From: Holdemanella hominis
GTDB taxonomy: Bacteria > Bacillota_I > Bacilli_A > Erysipelotrichales > Erysipelotrichaceae
Direction: 5' to 3'
Length of the DNA stretch: 64,000 bases
NCBI RefSeq assembly: GCF_014306155.1
Contig: NZ_JACRWH010000002.1
Coordinates: 62,001-126,000 of the forward strand
The notes beneath the pieces were generated by a model. That model was not told the origin of the DNA, did no database searches, and worked only from the letters and a program-made list of their open reading frames with translations. Positions 34,409 to 43,611 of this stretch are shown piece by piece (the first letter of the stretch is position 1; each line of letters opens with the position of its first letter). The translations under genes and the position numbers were made by a program.

Positions 34409-36178
34409 TCATCCTTCCTTTCGATGTAAGATTTCATTTCTTTGAATAATTAATTCCTGTTTTTTACTAGCCAAGGAAATCTTTAACATCGGATCTTGCA
34501 CACTCTTGATCTGATCATTGAGATTGTCAATTTGGGCTTGTAAAGTACATTCTTTGATCTTCATTAAACTATCGTTAAAGAAGTCTTCATTATATCCATC
34601 AACATGAAACGCGTTTTCCATCAGGCTTACCAACAAATTACGGACGTCTTCTTTTTCAATGTAGCTCATCAGTACATCAAAATCAATGTGGTCCATATTT
34701 CGATACATGTCGTAACAATATAATGACAATTCTTCACAGACTGGATCTTGGAAAAAACCAATCTGATCTTTGAATTGATCGGCCGCAAGTTTACTGTTTA
34801 GAATCATCCATAAAACACCGTGTTCGGCAAGTGTTCTTCCATTTTTTAATGGCTCTATATTTCGAACCACAGCCGCATTATTTCTGGATTCTTTTTTGGG
34901 TGCCGGAATATTTGCAGATTGATGTGATAAATCAAATCCTGTCAAATCTCGGATACGAGAATAATAATCGGCCTTTTCAAAATCGGTACATGTCCTTTCA
35001 ATGAATGACTGCATTTCCGATGTGAATTTTTTCTTATCCTCGTAATTGTCTAAATCATATTGGTTCGGTAAATAATCAAATAAGAATTCTACAAATGATA
35101 CAGTTTTATGAACAGATAAATAGAGTTCATCTTTTCCTAGTTCATTAAAGATTTCATCTGGGTCTTTACCGGTTGTATTTTTTACTATGGAAAAATTCAG
35201 TCCGTAATCAACGGCTAATTTTCCAAACTTATAGGTAGCGGCTTTACCAGCTCGATCCCCATCGTAACAGACAACCAAAGGAACGTTTAAGCGTTTTAAT
35301 AGCGTTATTTGTTCTTTTGTACAAGCTGTTCCTAAACAAGCAATACTTTCATGAATATCTGCCTTTTCAAAGGCAATGACATCCATAGCTCCTTCAACTA
35401 ATATGCATCGCTTGTTCTTTTTCGCAAATGCTTTGGCTCTATGATAATTAAAAATCAAATTGCCCTTATGATAGATCTTTGTTTCAGAAGTGTTGATATA
35501 TTTGGCTACATCCTTATCCTCATTTAAGCGCCTGGCCGTAAATCCAACGGGATTTCCATTTTCATCATGAATTGGAATCATCAATCGATTGTCGAATACG
35601 GCATAGGTATCTAGATCGTGAGTACGAATTAAACCTGTATCTGTGAGTATTTGTTCGTTAAAACCTTTTGCCTTGAGATACTTCACACTACGACTCGATT
35701 CAGGTGCATACCCAATCTCAAATCTTTTTATAATATCTTCATTTATTTTTCTTTGACTTAAATACCTTTTCACGCTTTCGCCATTCTCACTCTGCAACTC
35801 ATATGTTAAAAAGCGAATGTACGATTGAACGCAGTCATATAAAGGCTGATTTTGATCAACCTTGAGTTGAAACTGACTTTTATCCATGTGTAAAGGATAA
35901 TGAATCAGTTCTGCAACCTTACAAACGGCTTCTAGAAATGAAATGTTTTCAATCTTTTGTACAAATGTGAAGACGTTTCCTCCAGTACCGCATACGAAAC
36001 ATTTAAATATTTGTTTATCAGTTGAGATTGATAAACTAGGATCGTGATCATCATGAAATGGACAAATTGCTTTATAGTCTTTGCCTTTTTTTTCTAATGT
36101 GATATAACGGGACATCACATCAACAATATCAGCCTGCTGACGAATGGCCTTTATATCATCTTCTGATATCCAGCTCAT
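34409..36178 (-). CDS. dnaG: DNA primase DnaG
   Basis: 589 aa. N-terminal zinc-binding domain with CPFHDDHDPSLSIS...CFVCG (about residues 40-63). TOPRIM core with LVEGAMDVIAFEKA and VCYDGDRAGKAA. The C-terminal helicase-interaction domain follows. It makes primers at the replication fork. Its ATG overlaps the glyS stop (TAATG). Confidence 0.97.
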   Translation of the reverse strand: MSWISEDDIKAIRQQADIVDVMSRYITLEKKGKDYKAICPFHDDHDPSLSISTDKQIFKCFVCGTGGNVFTFVQKIENISFLEAVCKVAELIHYPLHMDKSQFQLKVDQNQPLYDCVQSYIRFLTYELQSENGESVKRYLSQRKINEDIIKRFEIGYAPESSRSVKYLKAKGFNEQILTDTGLIRTHDLDTYAVFDNRLMIPIHDENGNPVGFTARRLNEDKDVAKYINTSETKIYHKGNLIFNYHRAKAFAKKNKRCILVEGAMDVIAFEKADIHESIACLGTACTKEQITLLKRLNVPLVVCYDGDRAGKAATYKFGKLAVDYGLNFSIVKNTTGKDPDEIFNELGKDELYLSVHKTVSFVEFLFDYLPNQYDLDNYEDKKKFTSEMQSFIERTCTDFEKADYYSRIRDLTGFDLSHQSANIPAPKKESRNNAAVVRNIEPLKNGRTLAEHGVLWMILNSKLAADQFKDQIGFFQDPVCEELSLYCYDMYRNMDHIDFDVLMSYIEKEDVRNLLVSLMENAFHVDGYNEDFFNDSLMKIKECTLQAQIDNLNDQIKSVQDPMLKISLASKKQELIIQRNEILHRKEG

Positions 36179-37557
36179 TAAAATTCAATTCTTTTTTCAA
36201 TATATGAAACAAGGTCATCTAAAGCGATACGTTCTTGTTGCATAGTATCACGATCACGAACCGTAACACATCCATCGTTTGCGGTTTCGAAATCTACCGT
36301 AACACAGAATGGTGTACCAATCGCATCTTGACGACGGTAACGTTTACCAATGCTTTGTGCATCATCGTACGTTACACTAAAGTGTTTAGCTAATTTAGCG
36401 AACACTTCATCCCCTTGATCAGATAATTTTTTAGAAAGTGGAAGTACAGCTACTTTATATGGAGCTAATGCCGGGTGTAATTTTAAGACAACACGAGAAT
36501 CATTTTCTAATTGTTCTTCTTGGTAAGCTTCACACATTACGGCCAACATCAAACGTTCAACACCTACACTTGGTTCGATAACGTATGGAATGTATTTTTC
36601 GTTTGCTTCTTGATCAAAATATTCTAAGTTTTGTTTAGAAGTTGTCTGGTGTGCTTTTAAGTCAAAGTCCGTACGGTCTGCGATACCCCATAATTCACCC
36701 CACCCGATGGGTTCAGAGAAGTGGTATTCGATATCACTTGTACCATTTGAGTAGTGTGCTAATTCTTCTGGATCATGAGCACGTAAACGAATGTTTTCTT
36801 CGTTGATACCCAAATCCTTTAAGAATTGAACACAGTTTTTACAATAGTATTCAAACCAATCTAAATCCGTTCCTGGTTTACAGAAGAATTCAAGTTCCAT
36901 CTGTTCAAATTCACGTGTACGGAAAATGAAGTTTCCTGGTGTAATTTCGTTACGGAAACTCTTACCAATCTGTCCAATACCGAATGGTAACTTTTTACGC
37001 ATTGTTCTTTGTACGTTTTTGAAGTTGACAAAGATTCCCTGTGCAGTTTCTGGACGCAAATAGATTGTACTCTTCGCATCTTCTAATACACCTTGGAATG
37101 TTTTGAACATCAAGTTAAATTGACGAATGTTTGTAAAGTTTTTAGCTCCACATTTTGGACATGTAATTTCATGTTCAGCGATATAGTTTTCCATATCTTC
37201 ATTTGACATACCACCACAGTTTACTGTGTGATTGCTGGCTTCTTCAATCAATTGATCCGCTCTAAAACGGCTCTTACATTCTTTACAATCCATTAATGGA
37301 TCACTAAATCCGCCAACGTGACCACTGGCAACCCATACATTAGGGTTCATTAAGATTGCACTCTGCAATCCTACATTGTGTTCACTTTCCTGGATGAAAC
37401 GTTTCCACCATGCATTTTTAATATTGTTCTTTAATTCAATGCCTAAAGGACCAAAATCCCAAGTATTTGCCAAACCACCATAAATTTCTGAACCTTGGTA
37501 AACAAATCCAGAGGTTTTCATGTGATTTACTACATCATTGAATGTCTTTTCGTTCAT
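36178..37557 (-). CDS. glyS: Glycyl-tRNA synthetase, single-chain dimeric type
   Basis: A 459-aa class II synthetase starting MNEKTFNDVVNHMKTSGFVY. Motif 2 region FRNEITPGNFIFRTREFEQM and motif 3 region PYVIEPSVGVERLML are clear. A zinc-like set CKECKSRF...CPKCGA lies near residues 85-130. It is the eukaryote/archaea-like dimer, not GlyQS. The ATG at 37557 with GAGGT fits best. Unlike the other synthetases here it has no T-box. A -10 TATAAT lies at 37614-37609. Confidence 0.95.
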   Translation of the reverse strand: MNEKTFNDVVNHMKTSGFVYQGSEIYGGLANTWDFGPLGIELKNNIKNAWWKRFIQESEHNVGLQSAILMNPNVWVASGHVGGFSDPLMDCKECKSRFRADQLIEEASNHTVNCGGMSNEDMENYIAEHEITCPKCGAKNFTNIRQFNLMFKTFQGVLEDAKSTIYLRPETAQGIFVNFKNVQRTMRKKLPFGIGQIGKSFRNEITPGNFIFRTREFEQMELEFFCKPGTDLDWFEYYCKNCVQFLKDLGINEENIRLRAHDPEELAHYSNGTSDIEYHFSEPIGWGELWGIADRTDFDLKAHQTTSKQNLEYFDQEANEKYIPYVIEPSVGVERLMLAVMCEAYQEEQLENDSRVVLKLHPALAPYKVAVLPLSKKLSDQGDEVFAKLAKHFSVTYDDAQSIGKRYRRQDAIGTPFCVTVDFETANDGCVTVRDRDTMQQERIALDDLVSYIEKRIEF

Positions 37558-37663
37558 GTTATTTACCTCATTTCTTTCATGTATACAGACAAAAGGATAC
37601 ACTTTCATATTATATCTCATTTATCAACAAATTTCTAGACTAAATCCAAAGACACACGCAAAG

Positions 37664-37687
37664 AAAAAGCCATGATTTCTCATGACC
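37664..37687 (-). terminator. Terminator after the HD-domain gene
   Basis: Stem TCATGA / TCATGG (CATGA-GAAA-TCATG core with GU-closed extension), then TTTTTC on the minus strand. It separates the era-recO operon from glyS. Confidence 0.65.
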
Positions 37688-37748
37688 TGTTTTTAATCAA
37701 CCACTTAAAAATAGGTTCTCTTATTTTCATATGTTTTGTACCACAAAA

Positions 37749-38165
37749 CTAGTGCGTCGCAAGATATAGAATCGCTTTCTTGTACTTCTCTAGCCTTTGA
37801 TAATCTTGTTTTGTGGGTTCTTTGATTCTTGTGATATCCAAGTTATGTAAAAGGTCTGCAACCTTTATCTTTTTAGCTAACTTTGATGTAGATACTCTAG
37901 ATATATATTCAAAATAAGATTCATCTTTTCTATGCGTTAATGTAATTACACCATCTACGATTTCATTTGGGAACATATTTCTCAATTCATCTTCTGTGAC
38001 ATTTGTATCTTCTAATACATCATGCAAATACGCAACTGCCTTTTCTGTATCCGTATCCATATAAGAAGCCACTTTCATCAGATGCAAGATATAATCTTTC
38101 CCTGCTTTATCCACTTGTTTAGAATGTGCCTTTTTTGCGATTTGAAATGCTAATTCATGAAACAT
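37749..38165 (-). CDS. HD-domain phosphohydrolase (RelA/SpoT hydrolase-like)
   Basis: 138 aa. HD-superfamily motifs are HLMKVASYM, AYLHDVLEDTN and VADLLHNLDITR, the set found in ppGpp hydrolase domains of RelA/SpoT and small MESH1-like proteins. No synthetase domain is present. Alarmone hydrolysis is possible but not proven. Its start overlaps the recO stop (TAATG). Confidence 0.82.
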   Translation of the reverse strand: MFHELAFQIAKKAHSKQVDKAGKDYILHLMKVASYMDTDTEKAVAYLHDVLEDTNVTEDELRNMFPNEIVDGVITLTHRKDESYFEYISRVSTSKLAKKIKVADLLHNLDITRIKEPTKQDYQRLEKYKKAILYLATH

Positions 38166-38887
38166 TACTTAAAACCTCGTATACTTTCTAAAAAGCGAAT
38201 GCTTGGATAATTCTTATGAGTATGATACTCCATCCATTTGGCTAGATAGATTAAGTCATCAAGATTGAAATTGAAATGATCTTTAACATACTCTAAGTTT
38301 TCTTCTTTGCACCTAAATAGAGCGCGATATTTCTTTAATTGTTCTACACTCCATTTTGGATATTGATTGTGATTGCACTTTTCGCATAAGAATCCACCAT
38401 CTTTTACAGAAAGAGTTTCGACTCTTGTGCTTTCACAATGTACACACCCTTGGATAAACGGTTGGATCCCTTCTTGTTCAATACAATATTTTAGAATGAT
38501 GCAGGCCCAGAAATAAAAATCATCTAAGTCTTTGTCGGCTGCGTTCCAACAATCCAATACTATATTGAATAAATTCTCTTCTTTTTTAGTTTTAGAAATC
38601 AAGTCGTGCAATACAAAACAACAACTCGATTTAAACAGATCTTCTTGAATGTGATAGTAATAATGAATGGTTTGTCCTTGTAGTAATAAGGGCATTTTCG
38701 TCTTATCTTCGATCATGAATTCATTATAAGAAAAGGGCTGTACAAGCCGCAAATTCTTAGAATTGGGTTTGAACAGTCCTCTTGCGTATAAAGTTAAAAT
38801 GGAATCTGTCGTCAATACTTTGACTAGGCCATCCTTATCTTTGTATTCACCAACACTTAATACAAGTGCCTGAATCTTAGTCTTCAT
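38165..38887 (-). CDS. recO: DNA repair protein RecO
   Basis: 240 aa. An N-terminal OB fold (KIQALVLSVGEYKDKDGLVK) precedes a helical part with a zinc-ligand set CVHC...CEKC near residues 150-180. It loads RecA with RecR in gap repair. Overlaps era by 11 nt; the era-recO order is conserved in Firmicutes. Confidence 0.93.
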   Translation of the reverse strand: MKTKIQALVLSVGEYKDKDGLVKVLTTDSILTLYARGLFKPNSKNLRLVQPFSYNEFMIEDKTKMPLLLQGQTIHYYYHIQEDLFKSSCCFVLHDLISKTKKEENLFNIVLDCWNAADKDLDDFYFWACIILKYCIEQEGIQPFIQGCVHCESTRVETLSVKDGGFLCEKCNHNQYPKWSVEQLKKYRALFRCKEENLEYVKDHFNFNLDDLIYLAKWMEYHTHKNYPSIRFLESIRGFK

Positions 38888-39785
38888 CGATTTGTTCTAA
38901 TTCGTCTAAACCGAATTCTTTGATCTTGTTTTCGTGATTACGCCAATTCTTTTCGACACGCACAAAGAGTTCCAAATCCACACTGCATCCGAGCATATCT
39001 TTTAATTCCTTTTGTGCATCTAAACGAATCGAACGAATCATACTCGCTTGTTTACCAATCAAGATTCCCTTCTGTGATTCACGATCGACTACCACCATCA
39101 TTAGAAGATACATGCGGTTGCCACGTTTTTCTTTACGCTCTAAAATAACCGCTACACTATGAGGGATTTCCTCATGTGTTTTAAATAAGATCTTTTCACG
39201 AACAATTTCACACATTCTAAAATTAATATCATGATCCGACTTCATTTCTTCAGGAAACATTGGCTCGCCTTCTGGCAAATACCCTTTGAACACCTTCAAC
39301 AACTCTTCGAGATTGTCTTTATCCAAAGCACTGATTGGAACAATATCATTAAAGTCATATTGTTTCTGCCAATACATCAAACGCTTTAATAATTGTTCCT
39401 TACCAAGCTTATCAATCTTATTCATGATCAATACAACCGGTTTATGTAATGTTTCAATACGTTTTAAGATGAATGAATCTCCAGTTCCAAAGGCTTGAGA
39501 GCCATCTACGATCCATCCGATCACGTCACAATCTTCCATTGCTGAATAGGCATTCTTATTTAAGACGCGTCCAAGTTGTTGTTGCGGCTTATGAATACCC
39601 GGTGTATCTACAAACACATATTGACAATCTTCATTTGTCAAAATACCCGAAATATTGTTTCTTGTCGTATTCGGTTTGTCCGACATGATTGCGATTTTTT
39701 CTTTTAACAATGCATTCAACAATGTTGATTTTCCTGCATTGGGTCTTCCTACGATCGCAATAAATCCTGATTTATAATTACTCAT
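38877..39785 (-). CDS. era: GTPase Era
   Basis: 302 aa. G1 is GRPNAGKST, G3 DTPGIH and G4 NKID. The C-terminal KH domain binds the 3' end of 16S rRNA (GILIGKQASMIRSIRLDAQ). Acts in 30S assembly. SD CGGAGGT. Confidence 0.97.
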   Translation of the reverse strand: MSNYKSGFIAIVGRPNAGKSTLLNALLKEKIAIMSDKPNTTRNNISGILTNEDCQYVFVDTPGIHKPQQQLGRVLNKNAYSAMEDCDVIGWIVDGSQAFGTGDSFILKRIETLHKPVVLIMNKIDKLGKEQLLKRLMYWQKQYDFNDIVPISALDKDNLEELLKVFKGYLPEGEPMFPEEMKSDHDINFRMCEIVREKILFKTHEEIPHSVAVILERKEKRGNRMYLLMMVVVDRESQKGILIGKQASMIRSIRLDAQKELKDMLGCSVDLELFVRVEKNWRNHENKIKEFGLDELEQIDED

Positions 39786-39797
39786 TTTACCTCCGTT

Positions 39798-40145
39798 TTA
39801 AAATAGTTTGGGCAAAAATACATAAAGCCCAATACATGCGGCAAGCATGCTGATAATAAAGACAGCTCCTGCGGCCATATCCTTAATATGTTTGGCTTGT
39901 TCTGTATGTTCAAGAGAAATATAATCAACGCATCTTTCAATACACGAATTGATGATTTCACTAAACCATACTAAACCAATGGCGAAAATCAACATCATCC
40001 ACTCATTTAGTGAACAATGAAAGAGAATGCCGCACAATATGACAATCAATCCAAAGATGCCTTGAAGACGAATACTGCGATCACAAGTGAAAGCGTAAAA
40101 CAGGCCTTGAAAAGCATATTTAAATCTACCTTTGAACCAATTCAT
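39798..40145 (-). CDS. dgkA: Diacylglycerol/undecaprenol kinase family protein
   Basis: 115 aa with three membrane helices and the DagK signature EIINSCIERCVDYIS near residue 70. In Gram-positive bacteria this family mainly phosphorylates undecaprenol. It lies between ybeY and era, as usual, and overlaps the ybeY end by 20 nt. Confidence 0.92.
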   Translation of the reverse strand: MNWFKGRFKYAFQGLFYAFTCDRSIRLQGIFGLIVILCGILFHCSLNEWMMLIFAIGLVWFSEIINSCIERCVDYISLEHTEQAKHIKDMAAGAVFIISMLAACIGLYVFLPKLF

Positions 40146-40581
40146 CTAAGATCTCATCCTGTAAAGCAAACATCACCTTTTCATCCTCTTCCTTCATGTG
40201 ATCATATCCCATTAAATGAAGTAATCCATGGCAGAATAAGAAACATGCTTCACGACGAATCGAATGACCATAGGCTTTAGCTTGATCACGAATCGCTTGC
40301 ACATTGATGAAAATATCACCAAGTTCATATTGGTCTTCTTCAATCCACATATCACTCATATCATCTTGAATCGCAAAGCTAATGACATCTGTAGGACGGT
40401 CAACATTACGATAGTCACGATTAATTTCGTGAATCTGTTCAGGTGTTACATAAATTACCGATAAACTCCAGTCTCCCTTTCTGTCTAACACCTTGCAGGC
40501 ACGTTCTAATATCATTTCAAAATCTTTTTTGTATCGATAGACACTTCTATCTTTTGCGTTATTTGTAAAAATTATTTCCAT
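40126..40581 (-). CDS. ybeY: Endoribonuclease YbeY
   Basis: 151 aa. The zinc site HGLLHLMGYDH and the upstream NRDYRNVDRPTDVISFAI are diagnostic. It acts in 16S rRNA 3'-end processing and ribosome quality control. The frame is open 50 codons further upstream, but the ATG at 40581 gives the normal family length. It is preceded by AAGGC and by a TATAAT 6 nt away. Confidence 0.93.
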   Translation of the reverse strand: MEIIFTNNAKDRSVYRYKKDFEMILERACKVLDRKGDWSLSVIYVTPEQIHEINRDYRNVDRPTDVISFAIQDDMSDMWIEEDQYELGDIFINVQAIRDQAKAYGHSIRREACFLFCHGLLHLMGYDHMKEEDEKVMFALQDEILDELVQR

Positions 40582-40587
40582 GCCTTG

Positions 40588-40593
40588 ATTATA
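40588..40593 (-). promoter_or_regulatory. Candidate -10 box 6 nt before ybeY
   Basis: TATAAT on the minus strand (40593-40588), 6 nt from the ATG, the same spacing as at apbE and ispH. The -35 region (AGTTTT at 17 nt) is poor, so this is weaker. The 270 nt between here and the ccpA terminator are AT-rich and hold no gene I can support. Confidence 0.4.
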
Positions 40594-40866
40594 CACTAAA
40601 CCAAGAAAAAAAAACTTTTTTTTCGAAAAAATCAAACATCTAAATAACGTGCCGGTTTGTTTCAAGTCGTCCGGTAACATTTCGATATCCACTCCATCTT
40701 TCTGAATCATTCGATATTCCGATTCATTCATTCTTTATTGATGAAGTTTTTATTATATGCATTTTTATAAATACTTCAGAATTTCATCCATGATCTATGT
40801 ATCTATCATCCAGTAAGATATCATAAACTTCTGATCCTGTTCTGATACCAAAATCTTAATATAAAA

Positions 40867-40887
40867 AAGAGTTCAAAACGAACTCTT
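40867..40887 (-). terminator. Terminator after ccpA-like gene
   Basis: Stem AAGAGTTC / GAACTCTT with AAAAC loop, then a T-run (TTTTTTAT) on the minus strand. It overlaps the gene's stop codon. Confidence 0.9.
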
Positions 40888-41893
40888 ACTTTGTAGTTTC
40901 TCTAAATAATTTTGAGAATGAAATTTCAATATCTTTGTTCTGTTTAACCGTCTCATCTTCCACTAACATCTTAGTTAGTAAACGCATCGCAACAGCTCCT
41001 AAATCATATTCAGGAATGTTGTAAGTTGAAATTGTTGGACGCATCATTGTCAAATATTTTGAGTTCAAGATACATACAAGTTCTGTGTCATCTGGAATTG
41101 AATATCCGCATTCTTTACATGCGTTCATTAAAGCGATGGCCTGAGAATCACGGAATGTGATGACCATACGACTTGGCTTGTGGTTCTTGTAGTAGTCTGA
41201 TAAGAATGTGTAGCTTGATTTGTAGCTATCATCGTATGTAACATACTTATCAAATACCAATCCTTTTTCTGCATAAGCACGATCTACACCCGCTTTCAAT
41301 TGTTCCATCATAGAAAGATTCAATTTATCTTCTACCATAGAGATATCATCAATGCCCTTTTCGAAGCATTCATTCACAAATTCATAAGCCATACGTTCGA
41401 AGTTGATATATACATTTCCAACGTTACCAATCTTTTGGCCTTTTAATTTACTTCCAACTACAACCATTGGAATTTGGTATTCATGTAAAACTTCCATTTC
41501 ATCTTCTGAGAAGTTGTCGTTAAACAAGATAACACCATCGACACGTGATTTAATAATAGATTCAATCACATCCTGCATTTTTGAAATTCCCTTGCTTGTT
41601 GTATGGAACATGATGTTGTAGTTATAGATTTTTGCGACATCCATCAAACCATTCAAGATTTTTGCGTTGTACGCAAACAATTTCTCGCTCATTACGATTG
41701 AAATTGTCGTAGTTTTAGACAATGCTAAACCTTGCGCAATCGCATTTGGTTTATAACCCAATTTTTCAATCGCTTGTTGAACACGCATACGTGTATCTTC
41801 ACGCACTACATTACTATCATTAATAACACGTGATACAGTTGCCAATGAGACATCGGCTTCTTTGGCAACATCATAAATGGTAATTCGTTTCAT
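40886..41893 (-). CDS. ccpA: LacI-family regulator, CcpA-like
   Basis: 335 aa. The N-terminal HTH ITIYDVAKEADVSLATVSRV and hinge NAIAQGLA are close to CcpA. A periplasmic-binding-protein-like effector domain follows. Length and the ytxG-ytxH-ccpA-murC neighbourhood match Bacillus ccpA. CcpA represses and activates carbon catabolite genes at cre sites with HPr-Ser-P. A near-consensus cre is found upstream of this operon. Other LacI members cannot be fully excluded. Confidence 0.85.
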   Translation of the reverse strand: MKRITIYDVAKEADVSLATVSRVINDSNVVREDTRMRVQQAIEKLGYKPNAIAQGLALSKTTTISIVMSEKLFAYNAKILNGLMDVAKIYNYNIMFHTTSKGISKMQDVIESIIKSRVDGVILFNDNFSEDEMEVLHEYQIPMVVVGSKLKGQKIGNVGNVYINFERMAYEFVNECFEKGIDDISMVEDKLNLSMMEQLKAGVDRAYAEKGLVFDKYVTYDDSYKSSYTFLSDYYKNHKPSRMVITFRDSQAIALMNACKECGYSIPDDTELVCILNSKYLTMMRPTISTYNIPEYDLGAVAMRLLTKMLVEDETVKQNKDIEISFSKLFRETTK

Positions 41894-41895
41894 TC

Positions 41896-42429
41896 CTATT
41901 CGTCCCCCTTATTAAAAATCTTCTTTAATCCACTAAACAATGCTTCGGTAGCTTTACCCGTTACTTCTTCTGCTTTATCAACGGCACGAATAACAGAATC
42001 ATTCGTACGAATTTCATCGACTTTTTCATCCGCCTTATCAATCACCTTGCGCAAAGAATCATTTTTTCTTAGTGTTTCTTTTCCATATTTAAAGCCATCA
42101 ACAACCAATCCAGCTGTACCCTGTAAGAATTCTTTTCCAGCTGACATTGTCTGTTTAAATTGTTCACTTTCACTTACTTCAACCACTTTATCCTTTGTCG
42201 AAGAAAGAATATCTTTCACATCATCTTTTGCCTGCGATAATGCTTCCTTAACCTTTTCAGGATCTGAAGCATCCTTTAATAAGTCACGCACATCATCGAA
42301 TAATTTTTCGATTTTGCTCTTGGCACCCTCAATAATTCTTTCATTATCTGTATTTTCGGATTCATGCATTACTTCAAGCTCTAGCATCGATTCTTTTTCT
42401 AAATCATCAATTAATTGTTTTTCATCCAT
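41896..42429 (-). CDS. Acidic helical protein in YtxH position
   Basis: 177 aa, rich in Lys, Glu and Asp, predicted mostly helical with apolipophorin-like repeats (KSKIEKLFDDVRDLLKD, AKDDVKDILSSTKDKV, DKADEKVDEIRTND). It starts after a GGAGG SD that overlaps the stop of the DUF948 gene. In Bacillus the neighbours ytxG and ytxH are general stress genes; this protein holds the ytxH place but lacks an obvious membrane helix. Function unknown. Confidence 0.75.
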   Translation of the reverse strand: MDEKQLIDDLEKESMLELEVMHESENTDNERIIEGAKSKIEKLFDDVRDLLKDASDPEKVKEALSQAKDDVKDILSSTKDKVVEVSESEQFKQTMSAGKEFLQGTAGLVVDGFKYGKETLRKNDSLRKVIDKADEKVDEIRTNDSVIRAVDKAEEVTGKATEALFSGLKKIFNKGDE

Positions 42430-42430
42430 G

Positions 42431-42781
42431 TCATTCATCCTCCTTTGTTTCTATGCTTTCTTTTCCAGTTTTTTTACTTTGAAACCAGTCTTTGGCATTT
42501 TGTACATTTTCACTGAACGCACCAACCACATTTATAAATGCTTCTTTTGCGGTTTGATTTATCTCATCCACCGTATTTGAAATATTTTCTGCCGTTTTTA
42601 ATGGCGCATCTAGTTTTTTCAATTGATCATTGGCCGTATCCAATGTTTTTGAAACTTGTTTTAAAGTTTCAATCAATTGTTTCAAAAAAAGAATCATATA
42701 AATTAATGCGATGACACCAACGATGGGTAACACATATGAAAATGCACGAGCTAATGTACTCATAAAGATATCTAAACTCAC
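42431..42781 (-). CDS. DUF948 membrane protein, YtxG-like
   Basis: 116 aa. An N-terminal membrane helix (SYVLPIVGVIALIYMILFL) is followed by an amphipathic coiled region (KQVSKTLDTANDQLKKLDAP), the DUF948 layout. GTG start at 42781 with SD GAGGTGG. First gene of the operon with the YtxH-like and CcpA-like genes. In Bacillus, YtxG is a general stress protein. Confidence 0.85.
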   Translation of the reverse strand: MSLDIFMSTLARAFSYVLPIVGVIALIYMILFLKQLIETLKQVSKTLDTANDQLKKLDAPLKTAENISNTVDEINQTAKEAFINVVGAFSENVQNAKDWFQSKKTGKESIETKEDE

Positions 42782-42798
42782 AATACCACCTCAGAAAG

Positions 42799-42807
42799 AT
42801 TATAACA
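42799..42807 (-). promoter_or_regulatory. Extended -10 promoter of ytxG-ytxH-ccpA
   Basis: TGtTATAAT on the minus strand (42807-42799) with no good -35 (TAGATA at 17 nt). Predicts a transcript start near 42792. Confidence 0.6.
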
Positions 42808-42854
42808 TGAACTTTCTAACTTATCTATTTATTTTGAAACTTTTTTCACAAGTG

Positions 42855-42868
42855 TGTAAACGCTACAA
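42855..42868. promoter_or_regulatory. Candidate cre (CcpA) operator
   Basis: TGTAAACGCTACAA matches the cre consensus TGWAARCGYTWNCW at all but one position (A instead of C at 13). It is centred about 70 bp upstream of the predicted start of the operon containing the ccpA-like gene, suggesting autoregulation. Confidence 0.5.
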
Positions 42869-42876
42869 ATAATAAA

Positions 42877-42904
42877 GGAAGTGTCGAATTACTCAAACAC
42901 TTCC
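42877..42904 (-). terminator. Possible terminator downstream of arsC
   Basis: Stem GGAAGTGT / ACACTTCC with a 12-nt loop, followed on the minus strand by TTTATTATTTG. It lies 140 nt after the arsC stop; the stretch between (42905-43045) shows no gene. Confidence 0.5.
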
Positions 42905-43045
42905 ATAAAATACATTCTAGACGCAAAATTTAGGGAAATGATGAACATGTTCACCATAAACGCAGGCTTTCATTTAACACTCACATATCTCTATACTCTT
43001 CAAAACAAGATATGCTTAAATCGATGTATGACCATGTTGTTTTTT

Positions 43046-43468
43046 TCATATTTTCTTTGAAATCAGCTCATCCTTTATTATTTTCTCTGTTAATTCAAGT
43101 ATTTTCGTATGAATGGAGTGAATGGCTTTTGAAAACTCCACATCATTTTTTCCGGTAGGATCACTCAATCCCCAATCTTCTCTATATTTGCATGGAATTG
43201 CAGGACAATTTACATTACATCCCATTGTGATCACAATATCTACTTGCGGTATTTCTGACAACAGTTTGGAATATTGTGTTTTTTCCATGTCTATTTGATA
43301 CATGTCTTTCATTAAACGTACGGCATCTTGATTGATTTGTGGTTTTGTTTCTGTTCCAGCGGAATAGCTTTCAAATACATTTGAAGAAAGATGTTTTGAC
43401 AATGCTTCCGCAATTTGACTACGACACGAATTATGTACGCAGATAAAAGCCACCTTTGGTTTTTTCAT
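43046..43468 (-). CDS. arsC: Arsenate reductase, thioredoxin-coupled (LMW-PTPase fold)
   Basis: 140 aa. The N-terminal P-loop is CVHNSCRSQIAEAL (Cys10, Cys15). A second redox Cys pair lies in TMGCNVNCPAIPC, matching the Cys82/Cys89 arrangement of S. aureus/B. subtilis ArsC. DPTGK follows. It reduces arsenate to arsenite. No arsenite pump is adjacent. A plain low-molecular-weight tyrosine phosphatase is less likely because of the extra Cys pair. Confidence 0.9.
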   Translation of the reverse strand: MKKPKVAFICVHNSCRSQIAEALSKHLSSNVFESYSAGTETKPQINQDAVRLMKDMYQIDMEKTQYSKLLSEIPQVDIVITMGCNVNCPAIPCKYREDWGLSDPTGKNDVEFSKAIHSIHTKILELTEKIIKDELISKKI

Positions 43469-43562
43469 AAATACATACCCACCTTTCCTAGTTTTTAGCT
43501 TCGTCTTAGGTCAATGTTTTTCCATAGGATATGATTTCACTTCTTCTGTCTTAACAGAACAA

Positions 43563-43598
43563 AAAGCCTATATCCTAATGAAAAGGTATAGACTTTTA
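43563..43598 (-). terminator. Terminator after murC
   Basis: Stem GTCTATA-CC / GGATATAGGC (43566-43593, with a GU pair and one bulge) and TTTTTG on the minus strand, downstream of the murC stop. Confidence 0.65.
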
Positions 43599-43611
43599 TC
43601 CTTAGATACTC

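Noticed and set aside
40582..40731. In-frame 50-codon upstream extension of ybeY
   Set aside because: The start at 40731 lacks a SD, the segment includes the A/T homopolymer and the -10 box, and YbeY proteins are normally about 150 aa as given by the ATG at 40581.
42047..42580. 177-codon plus-strand ORF opposite the YtxH/YtxG-like genes
   Set aside because: Ser/Phe/Leu-rich product typical of the antisense of Lys/Glu/Asp-rich coding sequence. No SD or promoter, and the minus-strand genes have SDs and conserved order.
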